Below are positions 18,256-26,428 of a stretch of DNA of 42,791 nucleotides, piece by piece (position 1 is the stretch's first letter; every line of letters begins with the position of its first letter). The stretch comes from Streptomyces sp. SID14436. Its GTDB lineage: Bacteria > Actinomycetota > Actinomycetes > Streptomycetales > Streptomycetaceae. The notes below the pieces were generated by a model. It saw only the letters and a list, made by a program, of their open reading frames with translations. It made no database searches and had not been told where the DNA came from. Location of the stretch: NCBI RefSeq assembly GCF_010548465.1, contig NZ_JAAGMD010000597.1, positions 1-42,791 of the forward strand. Reading direction: 5' to 3'. A program made the translations under genes and the position numbers.

Positions 18256-19128
18256 ATGACGGTGCAGCCGGGTACGGGCGTTTCCCCGGGCGGTGAGGCG
18301 GACGGTACGGACGAGGTCACGGACCTGTTCCGGGCACTGGGGCGGCAGATCAGGGTCGCCCGGGAGCGGGCCGGGCTGAGCCAGCGGGAGCTGGGCGACC
18401 GGGTCGGCTACGGCGAGGAGACGATCTCCTCGGTCGAGCGCGCACGGCGTACGCCCCAGCCCGAACTGCTCCTCGCCGTCGACCGGTTGCTCGACTGCGG
18501 CGGCCTGCTCGCGTCGGCCGCGGAGGACGTGGAACGGGCGAAGTCCCGTCGCCGGGTGCGGCATCCGGAGTGGTTCCGGGACTATGCGCGGTTGGAGGCG
18601 GAGGCGGTCGAGCTGCACGACTACAGCTCACTCGCCGTTCCCGGCCTCCTCCAGACCGAGGCGCACGCACAGGTGGTGTTCGGCACCCGCCGGCCCCTGC
18701 TGGACGAGGCAACCGTGGAACAGCGGGTGGCCGCGCGGCTGGACCGTCAACAGGTCTTCACCCGCTGGCCCCCGCCCTTCACGACCTTCACCATCGAGGA
18801 GTCCGTGCTGCGCCGTCCGCTCGGCGGATGGGACGTTCATCGGCAACAGCTCGAAGCGCTGCTGAAGTTCGGCGGGCTGCGCAGTGTGGAACTCCAGGTA
18901 CTGCCGACGGACCGCAAGGAGCATCCCAGCCTGGGCGGGCCCTTCATCCTGCTCACGCCGAAAGGCAGACCGCAGGTGGCCTACCTCGAAGTACAGCACG
19001 TCAGCCGTCTGATTACAGACCCGGACGAGGTACGTACCCTTGCCGCACGCTACGGCAGCATCAGGGCGCAGGCACTCACCCCGGAGGAGTCGCTGGCCCT
19101 GATCGAGACGATGCTGGGAGACCGATGA
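18256..19128 (+). CDS. XRE-family regulator with DUF5753 domain (WhiJ-like)
   Basis: A 290-aa DNA-binding protein. N-terminal HTH_XRE at about 30-85 (ARERAGLSQRELGDRVGYGEETISSVERARRTP), then the DUF5753 domain (about 100-285; YSSLAVPGLLQTEAHAQV and ESVLRRPLGG are typical). Such proteins pair with a small DUF397 protein and a HATPase, as here, and affect development or antibiotic production in S. coelicolor (WhiJ). The ATG at 18256 has only a weak GGTGG upstream; an in-frame ATG at 18115 overlaps the divergent promoter region and was not chosen. Its TGA overlaps the ATG of the DUF397 gene. Confidence 0.9.
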   Translation: MTVQPGTGVSPGGEADGTDEVTDLFRALGRQIRVARERAGLSQRELGDRVGYGEETISSVERARRTPQPELLLAVDRLLDCGGLLASAAEDVERAKSRRRVRHPEWFRDYARLEAEAVELHDYSSLAVPGLLQTEAHAQVVFGTRRPLLDEATVEQRVAARLDRQQVFTRWPPPFTTFTIEESVLRRPLGGWDVHRQQLEALLKFGGLRSVELQVLPTDRKEHPSLGGPFILLTPKGRPQVAYLEVQHVSRLITDPDEVRTLAARYGSIRAQALTPEESLALIETMLGDR

Positions 19129-19325
19129 ACACTGAACGGCCGGCACGGCTGGACTGGTTCAAGAGCAGCTACAGCAGCGGCGAGGGCGGGGCGTGCGTCG
19201 AGGTCGCCGCCGACCCCGCCCTCATACACGTACGGGACTCCAAGGAGCGCCGGGGTCCGTGCCTCGCGTTCGCGCGGAGCGCCTGGGCCGGGTTCGTGGC
19301 AGGGCTGGAGCGGGACCGGAGCTGA
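19125..19325 (+). CDS. DUF397 small protein
   Basis: A 66-aa protein with the DUF397 signature (LDWFKSSYSSGEGGACVEVA, IHVRDSKERRGPCLAF, WAGFVAG). Members are encoded next to XRE/DUF5753 regulators and are thought to modulate them directly. The start overlaps the stop of the regulator (ATGA at 19125-19128), so the two are co-translated. A perfect terminator follows at 19333-19360. Confidence 0.9.
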   Translation: MNTERPARLDWFKSSYSSGEGGACVEVAADPALIHVRDSKERRGPCLAFARSAWAGFVAGLERDRS

Positions 19326-19332
19326 CCCGCGG

Positions 19333-19360
19333 GGAGGCCCGGGTACGCACCCGGGCCTCC
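19333..19360. terminator. Bidirectional hairpin terminator
   Basis: A perfect 12-bp stem GGAGGCCCGGGT / ACCCGGGCCTCC with a 4-nt loop, placed between the convergent DUF397 (19325) and DUF5302 (19374) genes. Confidence 0.87.
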
Positions 19361-19373
19361 GTGGCCGGTCGGC

Positions 19374-19616
19374 TCAGCCGCCGCTCTTGCGCCGGAACGA
19401 CCGCTGGTTCGCGGCCGGTCCGTGCGCCCCACGGACCTTCGAGGCGTTCGGGCCGGCGCCCGACTCGGCCGTCTTCGCCTGCGTGCCGCGCTTGCGCTCC
19501 AGGGCCTCACGGAACTTGCGCTTGAGGTCGTAGGTGCCATCGCCGTCCGGCTCCAGCGGGGGCGTCCCGGGGGCGGCCGGCTCCGAACCTTCGGTGGGGA
19601 CGGGCTCTGTGGTCAT
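19374..19616 (-). CDS. DUF5302 small protein
   Basis: An 80-aa hydrophilic protein with an acidic, Pro-rich N-terminus ([20 protein letters not shown]) and a basic helical core ([15 protein letters not shown]) ending in KSGG. This is the DUF5302 pattern of small actinobacterial proteins; function unknown. The ATG at 19616 has AGGAGG 4 nt upstream. An in-frame extension to 19802 is antisense-like low-complexity sequence and was discarded. It lies 67 nt downstream of the helicase gene in the same direction, so the two may be co-transcribed. Confidence 0.75.
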   Translation of the reverse strand: MTTEPVPTEGSEPAAPGTPPLEPDGDGTYDLKRKFREALERKRGTQAKTAESGAGPNASKVRGAHGPAANQRSFRRKSGG

Positions 19617-19683
19617 GGTGCCTCCTGGGTTCGGGGGTGGTGCCGGCACAGCCTGCCGTGCCGGTGTTCGCGGGGCAGGCCCT

Positions 19684-21039
19684 TCAGCCGTTGCGCCGCA
19701 CGTGGGCCGCCTTCCGGGCCTCGGCCAGCTTGCGGGCCTCGCCCGCCTTGCGGGACGGCCTGCCGCCGCCGCGCGAGGTGTCCTTGCTGGTGCCGAGCCC
19801 ACGGAAGGGACGGTTGGTGTTCTTGGGCCGGGGGGCGGCGGGCCCGCCGTCGAGCGGGGACCCGGAGGGGGTCCTGGCGCCGGTGATGCGGCTCAGTTCC
19901 GCCTCGCCGGAGCGCACCTTGGTGACGCCCGCCTCGATGCCGGCCTCGGCGATGACGCGGGCCGCTTCACGGCGTCCGCCCGCCGGCACCAGCGTGACGA
20001 CGGTGCCGGACTCGCCGGCGCGGGCGGTGCGGCCCGCGCGGTGCACGTAGTCCTTGGGGTCGGTGGGCGGGTCGACGTTGACGACGAGGTCGAGGTCGTC
20101 GATGTGCAGTCCGCGGGCGGCGACGTTCGTCGCCACCAGGGCGGTGAGGTGGCCGTCCTTGAACTGCGCGAGGGTGCGGGTGCGTTGGGGCTGGGACTTG
20201 CCGCTGTGCAGGGCCCCGGCGGGCACCCCGGAGGCGCGCAGGTGGCGGGTGAGCTGGTCGACGGCGTGCTTGGTGTCGAGGAACAGCAGGACGCGGCCGT
20301 CACGGGCGGCGATCTCCGTGCAGACGGCGTAGCGGTCGGGGCCGTGGACGACGAGGAGGTGGTGCCGCATCGTCGTGACGGTGCCCTCCGCGGGGTCGAC
20401 CGAGTGGACGACGGGATCGCGGAGGTGGCGCCGGACCAACTGGTCGACGTCGCCGTCCAGGGTGGCCGAGAACAGCATCCGCTGGCCGTCGGGGTGGACC
20501 CGGTCGAGCGCGTCGACGGCCTGGGGCAGGAAGCCCAGGTCGCACATCTGGTCGGCCTCGTCCAGCACGGTGATCCGCACCCGCCCCAGCCGGCAGGCGT
20601 TCCGCTCGACCAGGTCGTGCAGGCGTCCGGGGGTGGCGACGACGACCTCGGCTCCCTGCCGGAGCGCGGTGATCTGCCGGCCGATGGACATGCCGCCGAC
20701 GACCGTGGCCATGCGCAGCCGCAGTGCCTCGGCGTACGGCTGAAGCGCCTGGGTGACCTGCTGGGCCAGCTCCCGGGTGGGCACCAGGATCAGGGCGAGC
20801 GGCTGCTTCGGTTCGGCGCGCCGCCCGGCCGTGCGGGTCAGCAGGGGGAGGCCGAAGGCGAGCGTCTTGCCGGAGCCGGTGCGCCCGCGGCCCAGGACGT
20901 CGCGTCCTCGCAGGGCGTCGGGCAGCGTGGCGGCCTGGATCGGGAAGGGTGCGCGCACGCCCTGCTCGTCCAGGGTGCGCAGTACCGCGCCGGGCAGTCC
21001 CAGGGCGGCGAAGGTGCCGGAGTCGTCGGGGTGCTTCAT
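19684..21039 (-). CDS. DEAD-box ATP-dependent RNA helicase
   Basis: A 451-aa DEAD-box helicase with the full motif set: Q-motif region ([12 protein letters not shown]), motif [11 protein letters not shown], Ia PTRELAQQ, motif II DEAD (VLDEADQM), motif III SAT (LFSATL), motif IV/V ([19 protein letters not shown]) and motif [11 protein letters not shown] basic Arg/Lys-rich C-terminal tail follows, usual for RNA-binding members. Likely role: RNA remodelling or cold-stress ribosome biogenesis. I chose the ATG at 21039 (MKHPDDSG) with GGAAGG 8 nt upstream; the GTG-like start at 21144 would add 35 residues of unlikely sequence. It is divergent from the chimeric frame at 21108. Confidence 0.92.
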   Translation of the reverse strand: MKHPDDSGTFAALGLPGAVLRTLDEQGVRAPFPIQAATLPDALRGRDVLGRGRTGSGKTLAFGLPLLTRTAGRRAEPKQPLALILVPTRELAQQVTQALQPYAEALRLRMATVVGGMSIGRQITALRQGAEVVVATPGRLHDLVERNACRLGRVRITVLDEADQMCDLGFLPQAVDALDRVHPDGQRMLFSATLDGDVDQLVRRHLRDPVVHSVDPAEGTVTTMRHHLLVVHGPDRYAVCTEIAARDGRVLLFLDTKHAVDQLTRHLRASGVPAGALHSGKSQPQRTRTLAQFKDGHLTALVATNVAARGLHIDDLDLVVNVDPPTDPKDYVHRAGRTARAGESGTVVTLVPAGGRREAARVIAEAGIEAGVTKVRSGEAELSRITGARTPSGSPLDGGPAAPRPKNTNRPFRGLGTSKDTSRGGGRPSRKAGEARKLAEARKAAHVRRNG

Positions 21040-21107
21040 GAAGGGGGCCTTCCGCAGGGGGCGTACCGAGGAAGGCCCGGCGGACGACACGGCCCCCGCA
21101 CCGGCGG

Positions 21108-22382
21108 ATGCGTACGGGCGGTATCGTCCCACCGCGACGACCACGCAAACGCGTCACAGTAGCACGCGCTGGAGATCTCCTACGACTCAGTTCTTGCGGG
21201 TCTTTCCTCCGGGTCCGTTTCCCCGCCCCGGTCCCGGTCGGTTCCCGCGTCCGGGTGCGCGCCACCCTCCGGTCGTTCGACCGGATCGCCCCCGACACCG
21301 CCCAGATCGGCTGGGACGCCGTGGTGGAACGGGAGGGGTCGGACAAGCCGGTGTGCGTCCGGGACGTCACCATCCGCGGCGCGGGCATGTGGCACTCCCA
21401 GCTGTACACCCTCACCCCGCCCCACGAGGCCGGCGGCATCAACCACCCGCACGAGGGGAACTTCGGCTTCGACATCGACGACAACACGAGGATCTCCGAC
21501 CTGGCCGTCTTCGGCTCCGGCACGATCCGGGGCGGGGACGGCAACGCGGAAGGGGGCGTCGGCCTCAACGGCCGGTTCGGCCGGAACACCCGGATCAGCA
21601 ACGTGTGGATCGAGCACGCCAACGTCGGCGTCTGGGTAGGCCGGGACCACTCGAACATCCCCGAGCTGTGGGGGCCGGGCGACGGGCTGGAGTTCACCGG
21701 CATGCGGATCCGCAACACGTACGCCGACGGCATCAACTTCGCCAACGGCACCCGCAACTCGACCGTCTTCGACTCGTCCTTCCGCAACACCGGTGACGAC
21801 TCCCTGGCCGTGTGGGCCAGCAAGTACGTCAAGGACCCCGCCGTGGACGTCGGCCACGACAACCACTTCCGCAACAACACCGTCCAGTTGCCCTGGCGGG
21901 CCAACGGCATCGCCGTGTACGGCGGCCACGGCAACACCATCGAGAACAACGTCGTGTCCGACACGATGAACTACCCGGGCATCATGCTCGCCACCGACCA
22001 CGATCCGCTGCCCTTCTCGGGACGGACCCTCATCGCCGGCAACGCCCTGCACCGCACCGGCGGGGCGTTCTGGAACGAGGCCCAGGAGTTCGGCGCCATC
22101 ACCCTGTTCGCCCAGGGTCCGGACATCCCGGGCGTCACCATCCGGGACACCGACATCCATGACTCCACCTACGACGGCATCCAGTTCAAGACGGGCGGCG
22201 GCGCACTGCCGGACGTGACGGTGGACAACGTCCGCATCGACGGGTCGGTCAACGGCTGCGGAGTCCTCGCGATGAGCGGAGCCCGGGGCAGCGCCACCCT
22301 GACGGACGTCACCATCACCGGCTCGGCGGAGGGCGACGTCTGCGTCGAACCGGGCTCGCAGTTCGTCGTGCGCCGCGACTGA
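21108..22382 (+). CDS. Chimeric frame: MaoC C-terminal stub joined to GH87-like beta-helix (probably decayed)
   Basis: Two unrelated pieces are in one frame. Nt about 21219-21356 encode RVRFPAPVPVGSRVR...VVEREGSDKPVCV, the C-terminal strand-rich part of a MaoC-type (R)-hydratase. From about 21357 the frame becomes a right-handed beta-helix resembling GH87 mycodextranase/alpha-1,3-glucanase (VTIRGAGMW, ADGINFANGT, NTGDDSLAVW, GNTIENNVVSD). The candidate GH87 catalytic aspartates in ADGIN and GDD remain. The MaoC hot-dog helix, the GH87 N-terminus and any signal peptide are missing, and no good SD precedes the ATG at 21108. Most likely it is a deletion scar left in frame rather than a working enzyme, but the helix half is intact to its stop. 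A hairpin follows at 22402. Confidence 0.55.
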   Translation: MRTGGIVPPRRPRKRVTVARAGDLLRLSSCGSFLRVRFPAPVPVGSRVRVRATLRSFDRIAPDTAQIGWDAVVEREGSDKPVCVRDVTIRGAGMWHSQLYTLTPPHEAGGINHPHEGNFGFDIDDNTRISDLAVFGSGTIRGGDGNAEGGVGLNGRFGRNTRISNVWIEHANVGVWVGRDHSNIPELWGPGDGLEFTGMRIRNTYADGINFANGTRNSTVFDSSFRNTGDDSLAVWASKYVKDPAVDVGHDNHFRNNTVQLPWRANGIAVYGGHGNTIENNVVSDTMNYPGIMLATDHDPLPFSGRTLIAGNALHRTGGAFWNEAQEFGAITLFAQGPDIPGVTIRDTDIHDSTYDGIQFKTGGGALPDVTVDNVRIDGSVNGCGVLAMSGARGSATLTDVTITGSAEGDVCVEPGSQFVVRRD

Positions 22383-22401
22383 CCGCGCGACAGGAGACCG
22401 T

Positions 22402-22431
22402 CGGCCCGGGGACGTCGTCGTCCTCGGGCCG
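22402..22431. terminator. Hairpin terminator after the chimeric frame
   Basis: A 12-bp stem with one G-U pair (CGGCCCGGGGAC at 22402-22413, GTCCTCGGGCCG at 22420-22431) and a 6-nt loop, 20 nt after the stop. Confidence 0.72.
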
Positions 22432-22576
22432 TTGGAGGACGAGCTATCCCGTGGTGACTCGGTTCACGGTGTGACCAGTTCTCCGACGGTTCCGCACCTC
22501 ATGGGGCTTTCCAGTACGAGAGCCCGGTCGGACCTGGTGTAATCGGCGGCGGACGACCGAGGATCAAGGGGGCCAT

Positions 22577-25162
22577 ATGCAGGCCAAGGAAACATTGTTC
22601 GCCGATCTCGTGCAAGGCAGGGCTCAGCAGTTCCAGGTACCGCTCTACCAACGGACGTACTCCTGGACCGAGAAGCACCTCAAGCAGCTGTGGAGCGACA
22701 TCCTGGAACAGGCAGGCCTGCTCGAGTCGCAGGAGGAGAAGGCGAGCACGCACTTCCTCGGTTCGGTCGTGCTCGCGCCATCACCGCAGAACGACGCTAC
22801 GTTCCCCCGCTGGCTCGTCGTCGACGGTCAGCAGCGACTGACCACGTTGTCTCTGGCCCTGGCCGCCATCCGCGATCACGTCGCGGACACCGCGCCAGAC
22901 CAGGCCCAGCGCATCGACGAGCAGTACCTGATCAACAAATGGAACAGCGGCCACGACCACCTCCGCCTGCTGCCGACGCAGGCTGACCGGCCGCAGTTCG
23001 CCGCACACATCCGCGGCCCCCTCAGCGAGCAGGCCGCCGGCAGCGGTGTCGCCACCGCCTACGCCTTCTTCCGCAGGAAGCTCGTCGAGGCGGACGACCC
23101 TGCTGCCCCGCAGGACGTGTTCCGCATCGAGCAAGCGATCACCTCGCGACTCACGCTGGTGGCGGTGACCGCCGAACGCGGCGACAACGTGCATCGCATC
23201 TTCGAGTCGCTCAACAACACCGGCCTGAAGCTGAGCCAGGCCGACCTGCTGCGCAACTACCTTTTCATGCGGCTGCCAACGCGCGGCGAGCACGTCTACG
23301 AGACCTATTGGCTGCCCCTGCAGAACAGTCTCAGCAACGACGAGCTGGAGCAGCTCATGTGGCTGCAACTCGTGCTGGACGGAGACGACCGGGTCCGCCG
23401 CCAGGATCTGTACACCGCCCAGCAGAAGCGCTTCGAGAAGTCCGGGACCGGCGAGGCGGAGATCGAGGCGTACATCAGGGAACTGCACCGCCGCAGTGCC
23501 CACTTCCGTCGGCTGCTGCACCCCGAGGAAGAGGCCGATCCCGCGATCCGAGCCGCCCTGCGCCGCCTGGACGGGTGGCACGCGGCCGTCACCTACCCGG
23601 CCCTGATGCTGCTGTTCGACCGGCGTGAACGTGGGGAACTCGATGCCTCCGAGACCGCCCGTGCCCTCGCGTACATCGAGAGCTTCCTCGTCCGCCGGAT
23701 GATCTGCCGGGTGCCGACCAACAACCTCAACCGCATCTTCCAGGCCGTGCCGGGTCAGCTTCCGCTCGACGTGCCCGTCACCGAGGGCCTGCACAGGCTC
23801 CTCTCCTCCGAGAACCGCTTCTGGCCCGATGACGCCGAACTGCGCGAGAAGATCCGGACAGCACCGTTCTACCAGTACGGCAGGTGGCAGCAGCGCAAAC
23901 TGGTGCTGCAACGGCTGGAGGAGAGCTACGAGCACCCGGAACCGGTCGACTTCGCCGCCGCACAGTTCACCGTGGAGCACGTCATGCCGCAGTCGCCCGG
24001 CGACGAGTGGCTGCGTGTTCTGGGCGAGGAGGCCGACGAGGGCGAGACCGCGGAGGAACTGCACGCCCGGTTCCAGCACACCCTCGGCAACCTGACACTC
24101 ACTGCGGTCAACTCGGAGTTGTCCAACCACCCCTTCGAGCGCAAGCAAGATCTGCTGCACAGCAGTCACCTGGAGATGAACCGCCGCATCGCCGCCACCG
24201 AGCGCTGGGGCGTGCGCGAGATCCTGGCCCGTGCCGACGAACTCGCCGACCGTGCCATCGCGTTGTGGCCGGCCCCGCTGCGCGGAGTCGGCCGGGCGGA
24301 GCGCAGCCGCGACTGGCAGCTCGCCCACCAGGTTCTCGCCGCACTCCCCCACGGCACGTGGACCTCCTACGGCGACCTCGCCGCGTTCCTCGGCTCCGGC
24401 GCCCAGGCCGTCGGCAACCACCTGGCCAACACCCCCGGAGTGACGAACGCGTACCGTGTCCTGACTTCCGAGGGCAAGGTCTCCGACGGCTTCCGGTGGG
24501 CGACCCCTCAGGAGGCGGGAAGCGACGACATCCGCGCCCGGCTGGCCGCCGACGGCGTCCGCTTCACGGCCGCCGGGGCCGCCGACCCGGCCCAGCGGCT
24601 CACCGCCGACGACCTCGCCGCGCTGCTCGCCGGCACGGACGACGACCGGGCGGACGGAGAGGACACCGCTCAGGCCGGAACCGCGGAAGCACCGGGCGAG
24701 GAGACCCGCGCCGAACGCTTCTTCCGCCAGCTCGCCGCGGACGACTCCCCCGAGACGGTCGAAGCGGTCCGCGCCCTCCTCGCCCACTGGGAGGCACTGG
24801 GCGGCTGGATCGGCCACGGCGCGGGACACGTCACCACGAGTGCGTACCTCATGCTCGGTGAGGTCGGTGGACCCGGTCGCGGCATCTGGCCGATGACGCT
24901 CTGCCCGGGCGCCGGGCGCGGGGGCACGGCGGAGGTGGTGTTCCAGTACATGGCCGCACGGGAGCCGTTCACCGACCGCGCGCTGCGCGCCGAACTCCTG
25001 ACCCGCCTCAACGCCCTGGACGGTGTCGACATCCCGGAGGGCAAGCTGGAGCTGCGCCCCAACATCCGGCTGTCCCTGCTGGAGAAGGAGCGCAACCGGG
25101 AACTGCTCACCGAGACGCTGACGTGGTTCCGGGACCGCTGGGAGAGCCGGGGCTCGTCCTGA
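22577..25162 (+). CDS. DUF262-DUF1524-ATL fusion protein (GmrSD-like, candidate anti-phage nuclease)
   Basis: An 861-aa four-part protein. (1) DUF262, about 1-260: DGQQRLTTL at 83-91, the NTP-handling motif of GmrS/SspE-type proteins, and FESLNNTGLKLSQADL at 209-224. (2) DUF1524 HNH-type nuclease, about 400-560: EHVMPQ at 467-472 and LGNLTLT near 503. (3) An alkyltransferase-like (MGMT/ATL) DNA-binding domain, about 577-645: LPHGTWTSYGDLAAFLG and AVGNHL. The usual reactive-Cys motif PCHR reads NAYR (624-627), and the Arg-finger position is Gln610. (4) An unassigned C-terminal domain, about 695-861. GmrSD proteins cut modified phage DNA; the ATL module suggests recognition of altered guanines. 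A lone gene with no methylase, bounded by decayed genes. AAGGGGG precedes the ATG. Confidence 0.85.
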   Translation: MQAKETLFADLVQGRAQQFQVPLYQRTYSWTEKHLKQLWSDILEQAGLLESQEEKASTHFLGSVVLAPSPQNDATFPRWLVVDGQQRLTTLSLALAAIRDHVADTAPDQAQRIDEQYLINKWNSGHDHLRLLPTQADRPQFAAHIRGPLSEQAAGSGVATAYAFFRRKLVEADDPAAPQDVFRIEQAITSRLTLVAVTAERGDNVHRIFESLNNTGLKLSQADLLRNYLFMRLPTRGEHVYETYWLPLQNSLSNDELEQLMWLQLVLDGDDRVRRQDLYTAQQKRFEKSGTGEAEIEAYIRELHRRSAHFRRLLHPEEEADPAIRAALRRLDGWHAAVTYPALMLLFDRRERGELDASETARALAYIESFLVRRMICRVPTNNLNRIFQAVPGQLPLDVPVTEGLHRLLSSENRFWPDDAELREKIRTAPFYQYGRWQQRKLVLQRLEESYEHPEPVDFAAAQFTVEHVMPQSPGDEWLRVLGEEADEGETAEELHARFQHTLGNLTLTAVNSELSNHPFERKQDLLHSSHLEMNRRIAATERWGVREILARADELADRAIALWPAPLRGVGRAERSRDWQLAHQVLAALPHGTWTSYGDLAAFLGSGAQAVGNHLANTPGVTNAYRVLTSEGKVSDGFRWATPQEAGSDDIRARLAADGVRFTAAGAADPAQRLTADDLAALLAGTDDDRADGEDTAQAGTAEAPGEETRAERFFRQLAADDSPETVEAVRALLAHWEALGGWIGHGAGHVTTSAYLMLGEVGGPGRGIWPMTLCPGAGRGGTAEVVFQYMAAREPFTDRALRAELLTRLNALDGVDIPEGKLELRPNIRLSLLEKERNRELLTETLTWFRDRWESRGSS

Positions 25163-25171
25163 GCGGTGCCC

Positions 25172-25229
25172 GCCGGGCGCACTCCGCCCACACCGTCTTG
25201 CCGCCCGGCGGGTACGACTCGCAGCCGCA
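25172..25229 (-). pseudogene. Stub of a second HATPase_c regulator
   Basis: The minus strand encodes CGCESYPPGGKTVWAECARRA, nearly the same as the tail of the HATPase at 17627-18085. About 58 nt match 17638-17695 with few mismatches and in the same orientation. The rest of the gene is missing. The frame runs on upstream to an ATG at 25382, giving a 91-aa ORF (25107-25382, minus) whose first ~50 residues (MLARYDLDSAEYRGFEELLL near the start) match nothing I recognise. Probably a deletion remnant fused to foreign sequence. Confidence 0.65.
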
Positions 25230-25430
25230 GCTGCGGGGAGACTGATGAACGTCCGACAGCCCTGCGCGCTTGGCTGGTTCACGATCGAGCAGCAGTTCCT
25301 CGAAGCCCCGGTACTCGGCGGAGTCGAGGTCGTAACGTGCCAACATCGGCGGGCGGCCAGGAGACGGTCCGAGCTGGGGCATCCCGGCCGCCTCGTCAGC
25401 GGCCTCAGCGGTGATGAAGTGCCGTGTCCC

Positions 25431-25763
25431 TCAAGACACTTCCGGGCGAATCAGGGACCGGGCGAAGGGCTCGCCCGTGCGGCGGGCGTACGCCATGCGC
25501 TCGCGGACCTCCGTCAAGGTACGCGGACGGTATCCGGGCCCACCGCAACAGCTCTTGTGAAAGCGGATGCCGGCGTGGAGGAGAACGGACAGCGTGCGCC
25601 AGGCGGCGGTGTCCCGACGCGGCGGCGCCGCGAAGGCCGATCCCACGTGGATCAGCGGCTCCGCGCAACGAGGGCAGATCCGGTGCGGCCGTTCTCTGTC
25701 GTACGGCTGCTTGTACGAAGCCCGGCACGGCAGGCAGACGTACGAACTCTTCGCGTGGCCCAT
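25431..25763 (-). CDS. Small zinc-ribbon protein
   Basis: A 110-aa protein with two CxxC pairs, C10-x2-C13 (VCLPC) and C30-x2-C33 (ICPRC), a likely zinc ribbon, then RRDTAAWRTLSVLLHAG and a HKSCCGGPGYRPRT segment. Related Streptomyces proteins are often labelled 'deoxyxylulose-5-phosphate synthase', which is implausible at this size (real DXS is ~640 aa with a thiamine domain). Function unknown; RNA or DNA binding is a guess. The ATG at 25763 has no SD, but TACCCT stands 6 nt upstream, so it may be leaderless. Confidence 0.72.
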   Translation of the reverse strand: MGHAKSSYVCLPCRASYKQPYDRERPHRICPRCAEPLIHVGSAFAAPPRRDTAAWRTLSVLLHAGIRFHKSCCGGPGYRPRTLTEVRERMAYARRTGEPFARSLIRPEVS

Positions 25764-25838
25764 GCGGTCAGGGTAGGCGGCGGCCCCGCGTAGCTCGACG
25801 GATTTTCCGAAGTGGGTGCCACAACGGGCAGTGGGCGG

Positions 25839-26240
25839 ATGCGGAGCATGTGGTGCTCGTGTCAGCCATCACCGTGCGCACCCGTCCGCACCTGCCCCCG
25901 CCGCCGCTGACAACCTGTGCGCCGAGCGGCTGTTGCGGGACAACGGGACGGGCTGGACGGTCCTGTGTCCGACGCAGCTCGCGTCGAACGCCCTGTGGCG
26001 GGCGGAGTCGGTCCGGGAGCACTCGGTCGGTCCGAGTGCCTCATGCCGACATCGAACTTCCCACCGTCCACCCCGCCGACATCGCGGCGGCGGCCCACGC
26101 GGCGCTGACCGAGCCGCATCACCGCGGGCGGACGTACGCGCGCGCTGACCGACCGGAACGCGTACACCCCGTCAGCAGGCTCGAGCCATCGGGACGGCCC
26201 TGGGGCCCGAGGTGTCCGTCGAGGAGATCGGCCCGGTGGG
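25839..26240 (+). pseudogene. NmrA-type NAD(P)-binding protein, frameshifted remnant
   Basis: Segments of an NmrA/SDRa-type NAD(P)H-binding protein appear in order but in alternating frames: EHVVLVSAITV (about 25845), then AERLLRDNGTGWTVLCPTQ...NALWRAESVREHSV (about 25914-26028), then PHADIELPTVHPADIAAAAH..EPHHRGRTYA (about 26040-26140), then QQARAIGTALGPEVSVEEIG (about 26173-26232). At least three frameshifts separate them, and the N-terminal Rossmann GxxGxxG portion is absent. No product is possible. The stretch 25764-26428 otherwise holds no intact gene. Confidence 0.72.
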
Positions 26241-26370
26241 GACGTCACGACGCACTGCTCGAGGTGCACAAGCGGTCCGGTTGGTCAACGGCTCCCCCAT
26301 CAGAGCTTTCGGGCAGTGGGGGCCGAGAACGCCGCCGCGTTCCGCTGAGGCAGGCCCCGTGCCGACGCAT

Positions 26371-26408
26371 GGCCGGCCCGGACCGCACGGGTGCGGTCCG
26401 GGCCGGCC
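26371..26408. terminator. Strong hairpin at the end of the bxl operon
   Basis: A perfect 18-bp inverted repeat (GGCCGGCCCGGACCGCAC at 26371-26388, complement at 26391-26408) around GG, 20 nt past the bxlA stop on the minus strand. The innermost pairs must open to form a loop. Confidence 0.87.
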
Positions 26409-26428
26409 GGGACATGGGCGGGGACGGG

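Noticed and set aside
22577..25162. Considered a full BREX/DISARM/Ssp system around the DUF262 protein
   Set aside because: No methylase, DndB-like, PglX/PglZ or helicase partner of those systems adjoins it; the nearby DEAD-box protein has the motifs of an ordinary RNA helicase and is in the opposite orientation.
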